Source: JAXMAR01 sp046350295
GTDB taxonomy: Bacteria > Planctomycetota > Planctomycetia > Gemmatales > Gemmataceae
NCBI GenBank assembly: GCA_046350295.1
Contig: JAXMAR010000007.1
Span: forward strand, 1-64,000
DNA length: 64,000 nt
Reading direction: 5' to 3'
Under the pieces are notes generated by a model. That model was not told the origin of the DNA and did not search any database. It saw nothing but the letters and a program-made list of their open reading frames with translations. Made by a program: the position numbers and the translations under genes. Below, piece by piece: positions 43,827 through 54,211 of this stretch; position 1 is the first letter of the stretch; each line of letters begins with the position of its first letter.

Positions 43827-44360
43827 CTAGGGCTTCCATCGCTGGGCGTCCGCGTCCCGCTCGCGATAGGCTTCTTCACAGATTTCGCGCAGCGTGGGAT
43901 CGTCACGGAACTTGCCGAACAGCCCGGCGAGGCCGCGACGGCGGACTTCCAGCATGACGAGTTCGCCCTGGTCCAGTCGTTTTGAGATGGCGGATTCGAG
44001 CTTGGCGAGGGCTTCGGCGCGGGTGGAGGCAGTGGCGCGGACGTCCGGAGCCCCAACGAGGGAGGTTTCGATGTGGCCGGTGGCCTTGGTCAGGTGCAGG
44101 AAGGCGAAGGTCTGATCGGGGCTGATGTCCACCTCATGCTCGGTCTCTCCATCGTCCCACTCGATCAGGACGCCACCGACGCGCGTCGGGCTGACGTGGA
44201 TCTCCCATCCCGCTCCGCGTTTTCTTGTCAAGGCTTCGATAAGGGCGACGAACTCGCGGGCCAGTTCGACGATCTCGCCACGAGGGGCGGCGGCGCCGTA
44301 GCCGTCCCAGTTTTCGTTCAGGCCGCGCATGGTTTCCAGCTGTTCGGTCAATGTCGCCAT
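43827..44360 (-). CDS. Conserved-looking cytoplasmic protein of unknown function
   Basis: A 177-residue protein that starts MATLTEQLETMRGLNENWDG, an N-terminus I associate with a family of planctomycete proteins of unknown role. The middle contains WEIHVSPTRVGGVLIEWDDG and HEVDISPDQTFAFLHL; the C-terminus is charged (LREICEEAYRERDADAQRW). The shape of the middle part recalls small immunity-like or accessory proteins, but that is a guess. ATG 44360 is preferred to 44405. It lies divergent from the next small gene. Confidence 0.65.
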   Translation of the reverse strand: MATLTEQLETMRGLNENWDGYGAAAPRGEIVELAREFVALIEALTRKRGAGWEIHVSPTRVGGVLIEWDDGETEHEVDISPDQTFAFLHLTKATGHIETSLVGAPDVRATASTRAEALAKLESAISKRLDQGELVMLEVRRRGLAGLFGKFRDDPTLREICEEAYRERDADAQRWKP

Positions 44361-44551
44361 GGGTTGCTCTCGCGCGTAAATGCAGTCCTGAAGGTAGAAT
44401 ACCACAAATCGGCGAGGGTCAAGAAGGCGTGTCCTCCGGCAACGTGGCCGGGCGGAAGACAGTTCGAACGGAGCGGGCGTGCATTTCGCGTCGCTACGAT
44501 GGCGCCATGGGCTACATGAAGCTTTGAGCGTGCCGAGATTGGAGCCAAGCG

Positions 44552-44899
44552 ATGGATGTTGAAGCGCTGGAGGTATTTGCTCGCGATTCGAATTACGCCA
44601 TCGTTAAGCCCCCCGGGCGCCATTTCCCGGGGAGTGTGATCCAGGGCGATACGTTGCGTCAGTTGTGCCGACTGGCGATTAGCATAGGCCAACGAGTTCG
44701 AGATCGGTCCGCCCAGGATCAAGAGTTTCTCGGCGACTTGGAAGATTTGGTGAACGCGTTGGTAAGTCGATTGCTCCACTTTCAGGAAGTGCTCATCGCG
44801 CACGGCATCGACTTGCCTTATTCGGAGCCGGTAACCAACAACGATTTGCTTAAGCTTCTCCCTCAGGAGGCCAACGAACGGGAGAGCCCCCCTCCATAG
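44552..44899 (+). CDS. Small protein of unknown function (DUF6959-like)
   Basis: A 115-residue cytoplasmic protein. The N-terminal part (EVFARDSNYAIVKPPGRHFP, then GSVIQGDTLRQLCRLAI) matches the pattern of short proteins described as DUF6959, though I cannot confirm this by search. The rest is helical. The function is unknown. It is convergent with the gamma-glutamyltransferase gene. Confidence 0.6.
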   Translation: MDVEALEVFARDSNYAIVKPPGRHFPGSVIQGDTLRQLCRLAISIGQRVRDRSAQDQEFLGDLEDLVNALVSRLLHFQEVLIAHGIDLPYSEPVTNNDLLKLLPQEANERESPPP

Positions 44900-44959
44900 G
44901 CGTGCGTGGCATATTTGTGCCTTGGTCGTACGCTCCAATCGGTTGGCTAGGCGTTTTCG

Positions 44960-46672
<1,713 letters not shown>

Positions 46673-46769
46673 GGCGGGGGTCTCTTGGTTGGGGTTGAGG
46701 GTAGAGGGGTGGGGCGAGGAATGCAAGGAGGAAATGCGGGAGCGCAGACGCGGCCATCACGAAACGGTC

Positions 46770-46797
46770 TTGCGATTTGTCTGATCCGGCTTAGAAT
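46770..46797 (+). promoter_or_regulatory. Possible promoter of the HEAT-repeat lipoprotein gene
   Basis: TTGCGA (46770-46775) and TAGAAT (46792-46797) are 16 bp apart and lie 50 bp before the start codon. Confidence 0.45.
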
Positions 46798-46846
46798 CGA
46801 AACCGGCTTCCGTTAGACGACTGTTGAGACGACGGATGGAGACGCG

Positions 46847-48151
46847 ATGAAGCGAGTTCCGGCGACGCACGCCATCATGTCGGTGCTGGTGATCGGTGTG
46901 CTGTCCCTGTTCCTTACCGGCTGCGGCCGCAGGCCGGAAGCCGGCGTCAAGCCCACGGAGTTGGTCCTTTCTGGCAGCGAGCCGGCGCCGGCGGTGGAGC
47001 TGCTGCGCAATCCCAGCTTCGAAGCGACGCCCGACAAGTCGACCGGCGAGGGGCGGATGCCGGCCGAGTGGATCATCGTCAGCTCGACGCCCGACACTTA
47101 CAGCAACGACGGCTCGTACGGCCTGCCGCCCCATAGCCTGGGGAACTTCACCGGCATCACCGCGCACGACGGCATTCGCTGGGTGGCCGGCTGGTCGGCG
47201 TCTCCCGGCGAACGTTTCGGGCAGGTTCTGTCGCAGCCGTTGACGTCGGGACAGGCCTATGTCCTTTCCGGCTACTTCATCCAGGCGCGGCGTTCGGACC
47301 TGATTCATTCGGGGACATACGAGGTCTCTCTCGCCCGCGACAAGACGCTCAAGAGCAACCTGGTGCTGGGACGTTTCCTGCCGCTGATCGACAATTCGAA
47401 CGGCTGGGAATACCGGGAGCTGCGTTTCGTGGCGCCGAAGGAGGCGGGGGAGCATCCGCTGCTGGTGTTCTTGCCGGTCGATCCGGGCGAGGGGCGGGCC
47501 TATCCGGGGGTCGATTTCCTGTCGCTGCGCGCCGAGGCGACGCAGGCAGACTGCGAGGCGATCCTGCGCAAGCTCCAGAGCGGGGAAAAAGACCAGAAGG
47601 CCGCGGCGCTGGCATGGCTGGCGCAGAGCCCGCCGCGCGCCGACTGCCGCGCGGAGATCGCGCGGAAGCTTAGCCAGATGCTCCAGGAGCCCGGCGTCGA
47701 GCAAGACCTGCGGCGCGAAGCTACCAAGGCGCTGGTCGCGTGGGCGACGCCGGACCAGATCGGCGCGCTGCTCCCACTCCTCAAGAGCGAGGACGCCAAG
47801 ACGCGCCAGGCGGCCATCCGCGCGCTGGGGCGGCTCAAGCACCAAGCGTCGGCGGCCATACTGGTGGAGGCATTGGCGACGGACCGTGCCGTCGCGAGTG
47901 AGGCGCTGCGCCAGCTTGGGCCTGCCGCGGAGCGCGACGTCCTGAATCTCCTGGAGCGAGCCAAGGAACCGGTGATCCGCCGCGAAGCGATGGTCGTCCT
48001 CACGGCCATCGGCGGGCGGGACAGCCTGCCCGCTCTTCAACGGCATGCAAAGGATGCCGATGCCGAACTGGCCCGAACTGCGCAGGTCGCCATCGCGGTG
48101 ATCGAGCGGCGTCTGAAGGCGGCGGAAAAAGGGCGAAGAAGTAGGCGATGA
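46847..48151 (+). CDS. HEAT-repeat lipoprotein
   Basis: A 434-residue protein with a lipoprotein signal (VLVIGVLSLFLTGCGRRPE; lipobox LTGC near residue 26). Residues 45-225 form a carbohydrate-binding-like beta sandwich (LLRNPSFEATPDKSTGEG at its start is a common opening). Residues 235-430 are HEAT/PBS-lyase-like helical repeats (LLPLLKSEDAKTRQAAIRAL, EALATDRAVASEALRQLG). Such repeats mediate protein contacts. A probable outer-surface scaffold; no enzyme signature. GGAG lies upstream of ATG 46847. Confidence 0.8.
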   Translation: MKRVPATHAIMSVLVIGVLSLFLTGCGRRPEAGVKPTELVLSGSEPAPAVELLRNPSFEATPDKSTGEGRMPAEWIIVSSTPDTYSNDGSYGLPPHSLGNFTGITAHDGIRWVAGWSASPGERFGQVLSQPLTSGQAYVLSGYFIQARRSDLIHSGTYEVSLARDKTLKSNLVLGRFLPLIDNSNGWEYRELRFVAPKEAGEHPLLVFLPVDPGEGRAYPGVDFLSLRAEATQADCEAILRKLQSGEKDQKAAALAWLAQSPPRADCRAEIARKLSQMLQEPGVEQDLRREATKALVAWATPDQIGALLPLLKSEDAKTRQAAIRALGRLKHQASAAILVEALATDRAVASEALRQLGPAAERDVLNLLERAKEPVIRREAMVVLTAIGGRDSLPALQRHAKDADAELARTAQVAIAVIERRLKAAEKGRRSRR

Positions 48152-48563
48152 CGCGGCCGGCCTGCAAAACAAGAACATCGCTCACTCCAAATAAGGAGAA
48201 TCAAGCTCGGTTGCCCGTTTTTTTTTGACCTCGCCCCAGGTCTCGCGGCTCGAAGCGGTTCCGGCGAGCGGCGTCGATTTGTCGCAATGACTCGCTGTGT
48301 CGGCGACGAAAGGCGACGCATTGGCGTGGCGGGCGGTGGGTATGTCACAAGCTGGCCCTCTGCCTCGCGATAGCGCCTGCCGTCATCTCGCAATTCGTTG
48401 GCGCCCCTCGCCGCCCCGCTATTCTTTCATGACACGCCAATCCTCTGCCTCACTCTTGTCGCCGCCTTCGCAGAAACCGCCAAACCGTGCTGGCGAAATC
48501 CGCCGATCTCGTCTAAACTACTATTGCCTACCTGAAATCGCCCTACCTCACGCCAAACCCGCC
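48152..48563. other. Long leader or gap before the DUF1501 gene
   Basis: No gene is supported in these 412 bp. A T8 run occurs near 48219, closely followed by GACCTC. The interval holds whatever promoter drives the DUF1501 gene, but I see no convincing -35/-10 pair. Confidence 0.3.
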
Positions 48564-49950
48564 ATGCCTCCCGCCAACTGTCCCGGCCCCATGTCTCGCC
48601 GCCACTTCCTCCGCATCGGCGCCCTGGCGCTCGGCGGCCTCGGCGCTCAGGGCATCGTCCCCTTCCGCCTCGAGGCGAGTGACGGCCGGCCGACACGGCA
48701 AACTTCCGTCATCCTCGTCTGGCTCCCCGGCGGCCCGTCCCACCTCGAAACCTACGACATGAAGCCCGCCGCTCCCGAGGACTATCGCGGCGAGTTCCGG
48801 CCCGTCCACACCAACGTCTCCGGGCTCGACGTCTGCGAATATCTACCATTACACGCCCGCTGCGCCGACAAATACTCGATCATCCGCTCCATCGCCCATA
48901 CCTTCGCCGATCACGGCGGCGGCCACAAACGCTTCCTCACCGGCCGCGACCCCGCCCAGCCCGATGGCTTCGTCAACGATCATCCCATGGTCGGCTCCAT
49001 GGTCCGCGCGTCCGCGGCCAAGCGCGACGACGGCATGCCCAACTACGTCGCCGGTATGGATGACGGCCGGCAGCACATCGACGTCTTCAGCTTCGGCTCC
49101 GCTTACCTCGGTCCGTCGACCCACCCGTTCACCGTCAACGGCGACCCGGCGGCGCCGGCCTTCCGTGTGCAGAACCTCGCCCCGCTGCCGCACGTGACCA
49201 CGCATCTGCGCGATCGACTGGACCTCCGCGCCCGCTTCGAGCGCTTCGACGGCCGCAACGACCACACCGGCGATGGCCGCCATGGACATCAACCGGGACC
49301 GCGCCCTGCGTCTTTTGAACTCCGACGCCGCCCGCCGCGCCTTCGATCTGTCGCAGGAGCCGGTCCGCGTCCGCGAGCGCTATGGCATGCACCGCTACGG
49401 CCAGCGCTGCCTGCTCGCCCGCCGCCTGGTCGAAGCCGGCGCCAGCTTCGTCACCATGGTGCTGGAAAACCCGAGCTTCCCGGACCGCCCGTTCCCCGCC
49501 GACTGCACCTACAACTGGGATTCGCACGCCGTCAACTGCCACCTCTTCAACGATTGCCGCTTCCGCTATCCGATGTACGACCGGGCCGTCACCGCCCTCG
49601 TCGAGGACATCCACGAGCGCGGCCTCGACCGCGACGTCCTCGTCATCGTCACCGGCGAGTTCGGCCGCACCCCGCGCATCACCTACGACAAGGACCGCCC
49701 CGGCCGCGACCACTGGCCGCAAGCGATGTCCGTCCTCGTCTCCGGCGGCGGCCTGCGCATGGGCCAGGTCGTCGGCGCCACCAACTCGCGCGGCGAATAC
49801 CCACAGCACCGCCCCATGACCCCCAACGACCTGTGGGCGACGATGTTCCGCCACCTCGGCATCGACGCCCTCCACACCTCCTTCCCCGACCACACGGGGC
49901 GGCCGATGCCGATTCTGCCTTATGGCGAGCCGATCGCGGAGTTGATTTGA
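48564..49950 (+). CDS. DUF1501 family exported protein, frameshifted
   Basis: A third DUF1501 protein with a Tat signal (SRRHFLRIGALALGGLGAQG). The first frame runs from ATG 48564 to about 49265 and contains VILVWLPGGPSHLETYDMKP, YSIIRSIAHTFADHGGG and YVAGMDDGRQHIDVFSF. The reading then shifts by one and continues as MAAMDINRDRALRLLN with GQRCLLARRLVEAGASFVTM, VTGEFGRTPRITYDK and RDHWPQAMSVLVSGGG to the stop at 49950. Joined length is about 461 residues, which is normal. ATG 48591 (MSRRHFL) is an alternative start. No motif is lost, so the break may be a sequence error. Confidence 0.78.
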
Positions 49951-50033
49951 TCGTGCGTCTTTTGGGAGGTGAACGATTCCGGTAGTCCCCTTTTAGCCTC
50001 GACCATCGTCTCGCCTGAAGGTACGCTGACCCT

Positions 50034-50258
50034 ATGATCATCATCCGCTTCGCGAGCATCGAAGAGAAACGGAAAGCGCTCGACTACTTGGTCGGCCGCT
50101 TTCGCTTTACGACCTGGTCGACCGGCGAGATGCTCGTTCCGGAAGAATCGCTGGCACACCTCGCCCACGAGCAGATCCGCTTCACGGTTGATGGAACGCC
50201 GACCTATGAGCAGCTCGTTCCGCCGCTTCGAGATCTTACTCCCACTCAAGTTCAATGA
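50034..50258 (+). CDS. Small protein, first of an overlapping pair
   Basis: A 74-residue protein (MIIIRFASIEEKRKALDYLV, then FTTWSTGEMLVPEESLAHLA). It resembles short planctomycete proteins of unknown function that come just before a second small gene. The second gene starts inside its 3' end in another frame (53-bp overlap), which points to translational coupling. Confidence 0.58.
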   Translation: MIIIRFASIEEKRKALDYLVGRFRFTTWSTGEMLVPEESLAHLAHEQIRFTVDGTPTYEQLVPPLRDLTPTQVQ

Positions 50259-50526
50259 CGGCTCCGAGGTCCCCAGCGCCCTGATTACCGAAACGATTCT
50301 CGAGCTGGAGCAAAAGTTCGGGGCCGTTTCGGCTGAGTCGCAAACAATTCACGGCCACTGGCGGGATCAGGGAGTCGTCTTTCGGGACCAGCTTGTTCGC
50401 ATCTTCATCGACGTTCTGGACATTTCTGAGAACCGCGACTTTTTCAGCGGATTCAAGGAAACGCTGAAGGAGCGTTTCAAGCAGTTGGAGATTTGGCTGA
50501 CGACTTTCCCAGTCGAGAAGATGTGA
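50206..50526 (+). CDS. Small protein, second of an overlapping pair
   Basis: A 106-residue protein (MSSSFRRFEILLPLKFNDGS, then ITETILELEQKFGAVSAESQ) with mixed alpha/beta pattern ending LEIWLTTFPVEKM. Similar proteins appear in planctomycetes, but no function is known to me. It overlaps the preceding gene by 53 bp. The two could be a two-component small module, but I see no toxin signature. Confidence 0.62.
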   Translation: MSSSFRRFEILLPLKFNDGSEVPSALITETILELEQKFGAVSAESQTIHGHWRDQGVVFRDQLVRIFIDVLDISENRDFFSGFKETLKERFKQLEIWLTTFPVEKM

Positions 50527-50563
50527 ACGATACGTCAAGTGGCTTTTATCGCGGGTTGATTTG

Positions 50564-52672
50564 ATGCATCCGTCCTGGAGGGCTGTTCGCTGGGGACTGT
50601 GGGCCGGCCAGTCCGCGGCGGGGCTCATAGTCATCGTTCTGTTCTTCGCAGCGGTGCTCCAGCTGGCTGCCTTCGATCAACAGCCCCACGCTAACCCGAG
50701 CGAGAGGGCATTGCTCGGCTTCATCGCGTTTCCTCCATTGATTGTAAGCCGCTGGCTTTGCGCATTGACCCCGGGTGGGTATGGCCTGCGATGGAAAGCG
50801 ACTGTCTCCCTGGCGGCACTGGTCCTGGCGTTCGGCCTGCTCGCGCTTCTGGCTTATTGGGCGGGGCGATCGGCCAGCTATACGTCCTCAGCCGAATTCA
50901 GCAACGTCGCTATGGGGGTCGCATTCGTTTTCCTCGCCTCCGAGGTGTTTTTCGCTTTTTACCTGCGGAGCCTCGCCCACGAGTCCCACGATCGTGCCCT
51001 GGCGACGCGCGCAAGCGTGTATCTCGTGCTGCTTTTAGTTGCGGTAGCGGCAAGGACAATCGTTGCTCTGACCATGGAAATGGAGGCGACCTCAACGACA
51101 CGATCGTCAATCTTTCTCGTCGAAACGTTCGCGGGGCTTTTTTTCTGCGGCTGGAACATTACCTTGCTATCGCGCGCGCAGCGGCTCGTGAAAAAGATGG
51201 CCGACTCGGCAAAGAGCGCCCCAAATCCATTCATCCAGCAGTACGGCGGCGCCGATCCAAAGGGCCTCTCGATTGCTGGAACATTTCGCCGCTGGTGGAA
51301 GCGCGTTCTTGTCGGTCTTCTCGTGACCGGCCTGATCGCGTTGGCGGTCAATCGCTATCGCGCGTGGCGCCTGAATCGAGAGCTGGAGGAAGTAATCGCC
51401 GAGTTGGACCGGACGGAGCCGGGTTGGCGGTTGGACGACGTGGAAAGAAGCCGCAAGTCGATTCCAAACGACAAGAACGGCGCCTTGATTGTCACCGAGG
51501 CGATAGCGAAAGCTCCCACGGGCTGGCGTGATGATCCGCTCTGGCTCGAGTTCGAGGAACGCTCGCCTCCCCTTCGTCTCCCCGCGGAAAAAGCTCGTGA
51601 CCTGCGCGCCGCATTGCTCCCTGTTAGTGACGCGATCGCGGAGGCGCAGAAGCTCCAACACTTTCCCGAAGGCCGCTTCCCCATCACCTACGCCCCGAAC
51701 CTCGTCGGCACACTCGTCCCGCACCTGCGGAAGGTGCGCGAGACGGTGCGACTACTTCACGCCGACGCCATCATGGCGTGTGAAGACGGCGATCCGGCCC
51801 GTGTCTATCGAGATTGCCTCGCCGCGCTAAACGCGAGCCAGACCCTGGCCAGCGAGCCTCTTCTAATCAGTCAGATTGTGCGAATGGAAACGCACCATCA
51901 GGCCGTCCGGGACATGGAACGTGCGCTCGCGCAAGCGGAGGGGGCGCCGGAAACGCTCGCCGCGGCGAGAAAGACGTTCACGTCTTTGGCGAACGACAAC
52001 ATGCTCCTCACCAGCCTGCGCGGCGAGCGTGGCGGCTTTCATATGCTTCTCAACAACGCGTTTGATTGCGAGATCATGCTGGCTGAGCTAACCGGCGAGA
52101 ACAAAGCCACGCTGGCGGACCACGTTGGCCAGTTCTTTTCCGGTAATATGATTCACGAAGCGAACATCTACATGCTGCGGCACTTCACTCGGGCCATCGC
52201 GGCCGCCCAACTTCCGGACGCTCAGAAAGACAAGGCGTTTGTCGACCTGGAAATGGAGATGAAATCCGGCGCCGCGAAGGGCGAGGTGTCGAAGCTCGCG
52301 TCTTTGCTGATGCCGGCTTTTCGGAAAGTCTGCGCTGCCGAACAATCCTGCCGTGCCCATCTTGCCTGTGCCCGCATCGGACTCGCGGCCGAGGAATACA
52401 GGCTCAAGCATAAGCGCTGGCCGGCTTCCACCAAGGAGATCTTTGACGCCGGCCTGTTCCTCGATACGCCGCTCGATCCATTCAACGGCGAACCTCTTCG
52501 CTGGCGCGAAACCGAGGACGGACTCGTCATCTATTCCGTCGGTCCCCATGGGGACTATGCAGGCGACGCCCTGGACGAGGGGCGGCCCCGCAAAGACGAC
52601 TTCCGCGTCGTAGAGTTTCGTCTCTGGAACGTGAACCGACGGCGTCAGGCCGCCGCAGACGTGAAGAGATGA
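50564..52672 (+). CDS. Large membrane protein of unknown function
   Basis: A 702-residue protein. Five hydrophobic helices are in residues 15-215 (for example ATVSLAALVLAFGLLALLAY), another is near residue 245 (VLVGLLVTGLIALAVNRY), and then comes a 450-residue soluble domain. The latter includes NDKNGALIVTEAIAKAPTGW near 305 and, toward the C-terminus, EEYRLKHKRWPASTKEIFDA with PLDPFNGEPLRWRE, a pattern that occurs at the end of exported planctomycete proteins. The direction of the soluble domain and its role are unknown. The start is ATG 50564 (the codon before it is TTG). Confidence 0.72.
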   Translation: MHPSWRAVRWGLWAGQSAAGLIVIVLFFAAVLQLAAFDQQPHANPSERALLGFIAFPPLIVSRWLCALTPGGYGLRWKATVSLAALVLAFGLLALLAYWAGRSASYTSSAEFSNVAMGVAFVFLASEVFFAFYLRSLAHESHDRALATRASVYLVLLLVAVAARTIVALTMEMEATSTTRSSIFLVETFAGLFFCGWNITLLSRAQRLVKKMADSAKSAPNPFIQQYGGADPKGLSIAGTFRRWWKRVLVGLLVTGLIALAVNRYRAWRLNRELEEVIAELDRTEPGWRLDDVERSRKSIPNDKNGALIVTEAIAKAPTGWRDDPLWLEFEERSPPLRLPAEKARDLRAALLPVSDAIAEAQKLQHFPEGRFPITYAPNLVGTLVPHLRKVRETVRLLHADAIMACEDGDPARVYRDCLAALNASQTLASEPLLISQIVRMETHHQAVRDMERALAQAEGAPETLAAARKTFTSLANDNMLLTSLRGERGGFHMLLNNAFDCEIMLAELTGENKATLADHVGQFFSGNMIHEANIYMLRHFTRAIAAAQLPDAQKDKAFVDLEMEMKSGAAKGEVSKLASLLMPAFRKVCAAEQSCRAHLACARIGLAAEEYRLKHKRWPASTKEIFDAGLFLDTPLDPFNGEPLRWRETEDGLVIYSVGPHGDYAGDALDEGRPRKDDFRVVEFRLWNVNRRRQAAADVKR

Positions 52673-52690
52673 CTTTAAGCATCTCACGCC

Positions 52691-54106
52691 TCACCGCTTC
52701 ACCACCACCGTCCGGTCCACCGGCGTCTCCATCTCGCTCCTCGTGCCGTCCAGCCAGCGAATCTGCAGCCTTACCGGTTCCCTGTGGGCGCCCAGGCCGA
52801 AGTGCAGCGTGAGATCGTTTTGATTTCCCTGGCCGGTCGCGCCTTCCACCTGCCGCGTCAGCGTCTGCTTGCCGAGCCGCACGCGCACTTGGGCGCCGAT
52901 GGCGGCGCGGTTGACCTTGCCGCCTCCTTCAAGCCGAACCTTGAGCCAGTGGTTCGCGCCGCCCGGGTTGCGGAACAGCTTGCCGCCGGTGACGAGGTCG
53001 GGGTAGCCGTCGTTGTCGAAGTCGGCCCAGGCCGCCTGGTAGGTTTGCGGCAGCGACAAGCCCGCGGCGTTCTTGATCTCCTCGAACTTCCACGCGCCCA
53101 GGTTTCGATAGAGAACGCTCTTGTCGCCGGGGTAGACCGTGGTGAAGTAGAGGTCGAGCAAGCCGTCGTTGTCGAAGTCCGCGAGGGCCGGCGACGCGTA
53201 CGACTCCTGCCAGCGCACCTTGGCGATCTTCGTCTTGTCCTCGAAATGGAACTTGCCGGCCGGGCCCATGTTGCGCAGGAACTGGGAGCGGTCCTGATAT
53301 TCGGGCGGATGGCTGAAGTTGCCGACGAACAGATCGAGATGGCCGTCGTTGTCGAAATCGCCCCAGGCGGAGCCGATGGTGTGGCCGTAGCAGCCCAGGC
53401 TCAGGTTGCCGGCCGCGCCGTACTCTTTCGCGATGTCCTTGAACTTGCCCTTGCCGTCGTTCTTCCAGAGCAGGTTCGCCTCCAGGCGGTAGTTGGAGAC
53501 GAAGATGTCGAGATGGCCGTCCTCGTCGAAGTCGGCCGCGGTGACGCCGCGACCGGGTTGGAGCTTGTCTTTCGTGCGCCAGACCTCGGCGAACGTGCCG
53601 TCCCCCTGGTTGCGGAAGATGGCGTGCGGCTGATAACCGTCGCCGCCCTCGTAACCGGTTACGTAAAGGTCCAGGAAGCCGTCGCCGTCGAAGTCGCCCC
53701 AGACGGCCCCGAGGCTGACGGCCATCGGCAGCTTCGGAAACTTGACCTCCTCGAAGCGGCGGCCCTCGATGTTGCGGTAAAGTTTGCCCCCGGCCTCCCA
53801 GGTGAAGAGATCGAGGTAGCCGTCGTTGTCGAAGTCCCCCCAGATGGCGGCGCCGGCGACACGAGCGACGCGCGTGAAGCCCTTGCCCTTGTCGTTGTGC
53901 CAGACCTCGCCGCCGACGCAAAGATCGACCCAGCCGTCGTTATCGAAGTCCCCCCAGGCCGCCACGCCGCCCGACATCCCCTTGAGGCCCATCGCGGCCG
54001 TGACGTCGACGAAGGCTTTGGGCGGCTCCTGCGCCGCGAGGCTTCCCAACGGCAGGAACAGGCCGAGGGCGGGAAGAAAATGGCGGCACAGAAAAACGCG
54101 GGGCAT
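52691..54106 (-). CDS. CRTAC1-type FG-GAP/VCBS repeat protein with UnbV domain
   Basis: A 471-residue exported protein. The signal peptide is VFLCRHFLPALGLFLPLGSL. At least seven FG-GAP/VCBS repeats follow, each with a Ca-binding DxDxDGxxD-like loop: WGDFDNDGWVDL, WGDFDNDGYLDL, WGDFDGDGFLDL, AADFDEDGHLDI, WGDFDNDGHLDL, LADFDNDGLLDL and WADFDNDGYPDL. The C-terminal UnbV/ASPIC domain is AAIGAQVRVRLGKQTL to GLGAHREPVRLQIRWLDG. The repeats build a beta-propeller; such proteins are surface or periplasmic and very common in planctomycetes. GGAG six bases upstream supports ATG 54106. It lies 106 bp behind the kinase gene on the same strand. Confidence 0.92.
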   Translation of the reverse strand: MPRVFLCRHFLPALGLFLPLGSLAAQEPPKAFVDVTAAMGLKGMSGGVAAWGDFDNDGWVDLCVGGEVWHNDKGKGFTRVARVAGAAIWGDFDNDGYLDLFTWEAGGKLYRNIEGRRFEEVKFPKLPMAVSLGAVWGDFDGDGFLDLYVTGYEGGDGYQPHAIFRNQGDGTFAEVWRTKDKLQPGRGVTAADFDEDGHLDIFVSNYRLEANLLWKNDGKGKFKDIAKEYGAAGNLSLGCYGHTIGSAWGDFDNDGHLDLFVGNFSHPPEYQDRSQFLRNMGPAGKFHFEDKTKIAKVRWQESYASPALADFDNDGLLDLYFTTVYPGDKSVLYRNLGAWKFEEIKNAAGLSLPQTYQAAWADFDNDGYPDLVTGGKLFRNPGGANHWLKVRLEGGGKVNRAAIGAQVRVRLGKQTLTRQVEGATGQGNQNDLTLHFGLGAHREPVRLQIRWLDGTRSEMETPVDRTVVVKR

Positions 54107-54211
54107 GGACATCTCCAAAGATGAGAAGGATCATACCCCGCGACGGCGCGCGGACAAACGCCAGGCGACTGCACATCGTCCAAGGGGTATGGCGCCGACG
54201 CCTCACGCGCC

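Noticed and set aside
46757..48178. 473-residue leftward open frame opposite the HEAT-repeat lipoprotein
   Set aside because: The plus strand has a lipoprotein signal, HEAT repeats and a promoter; this is its shadow.
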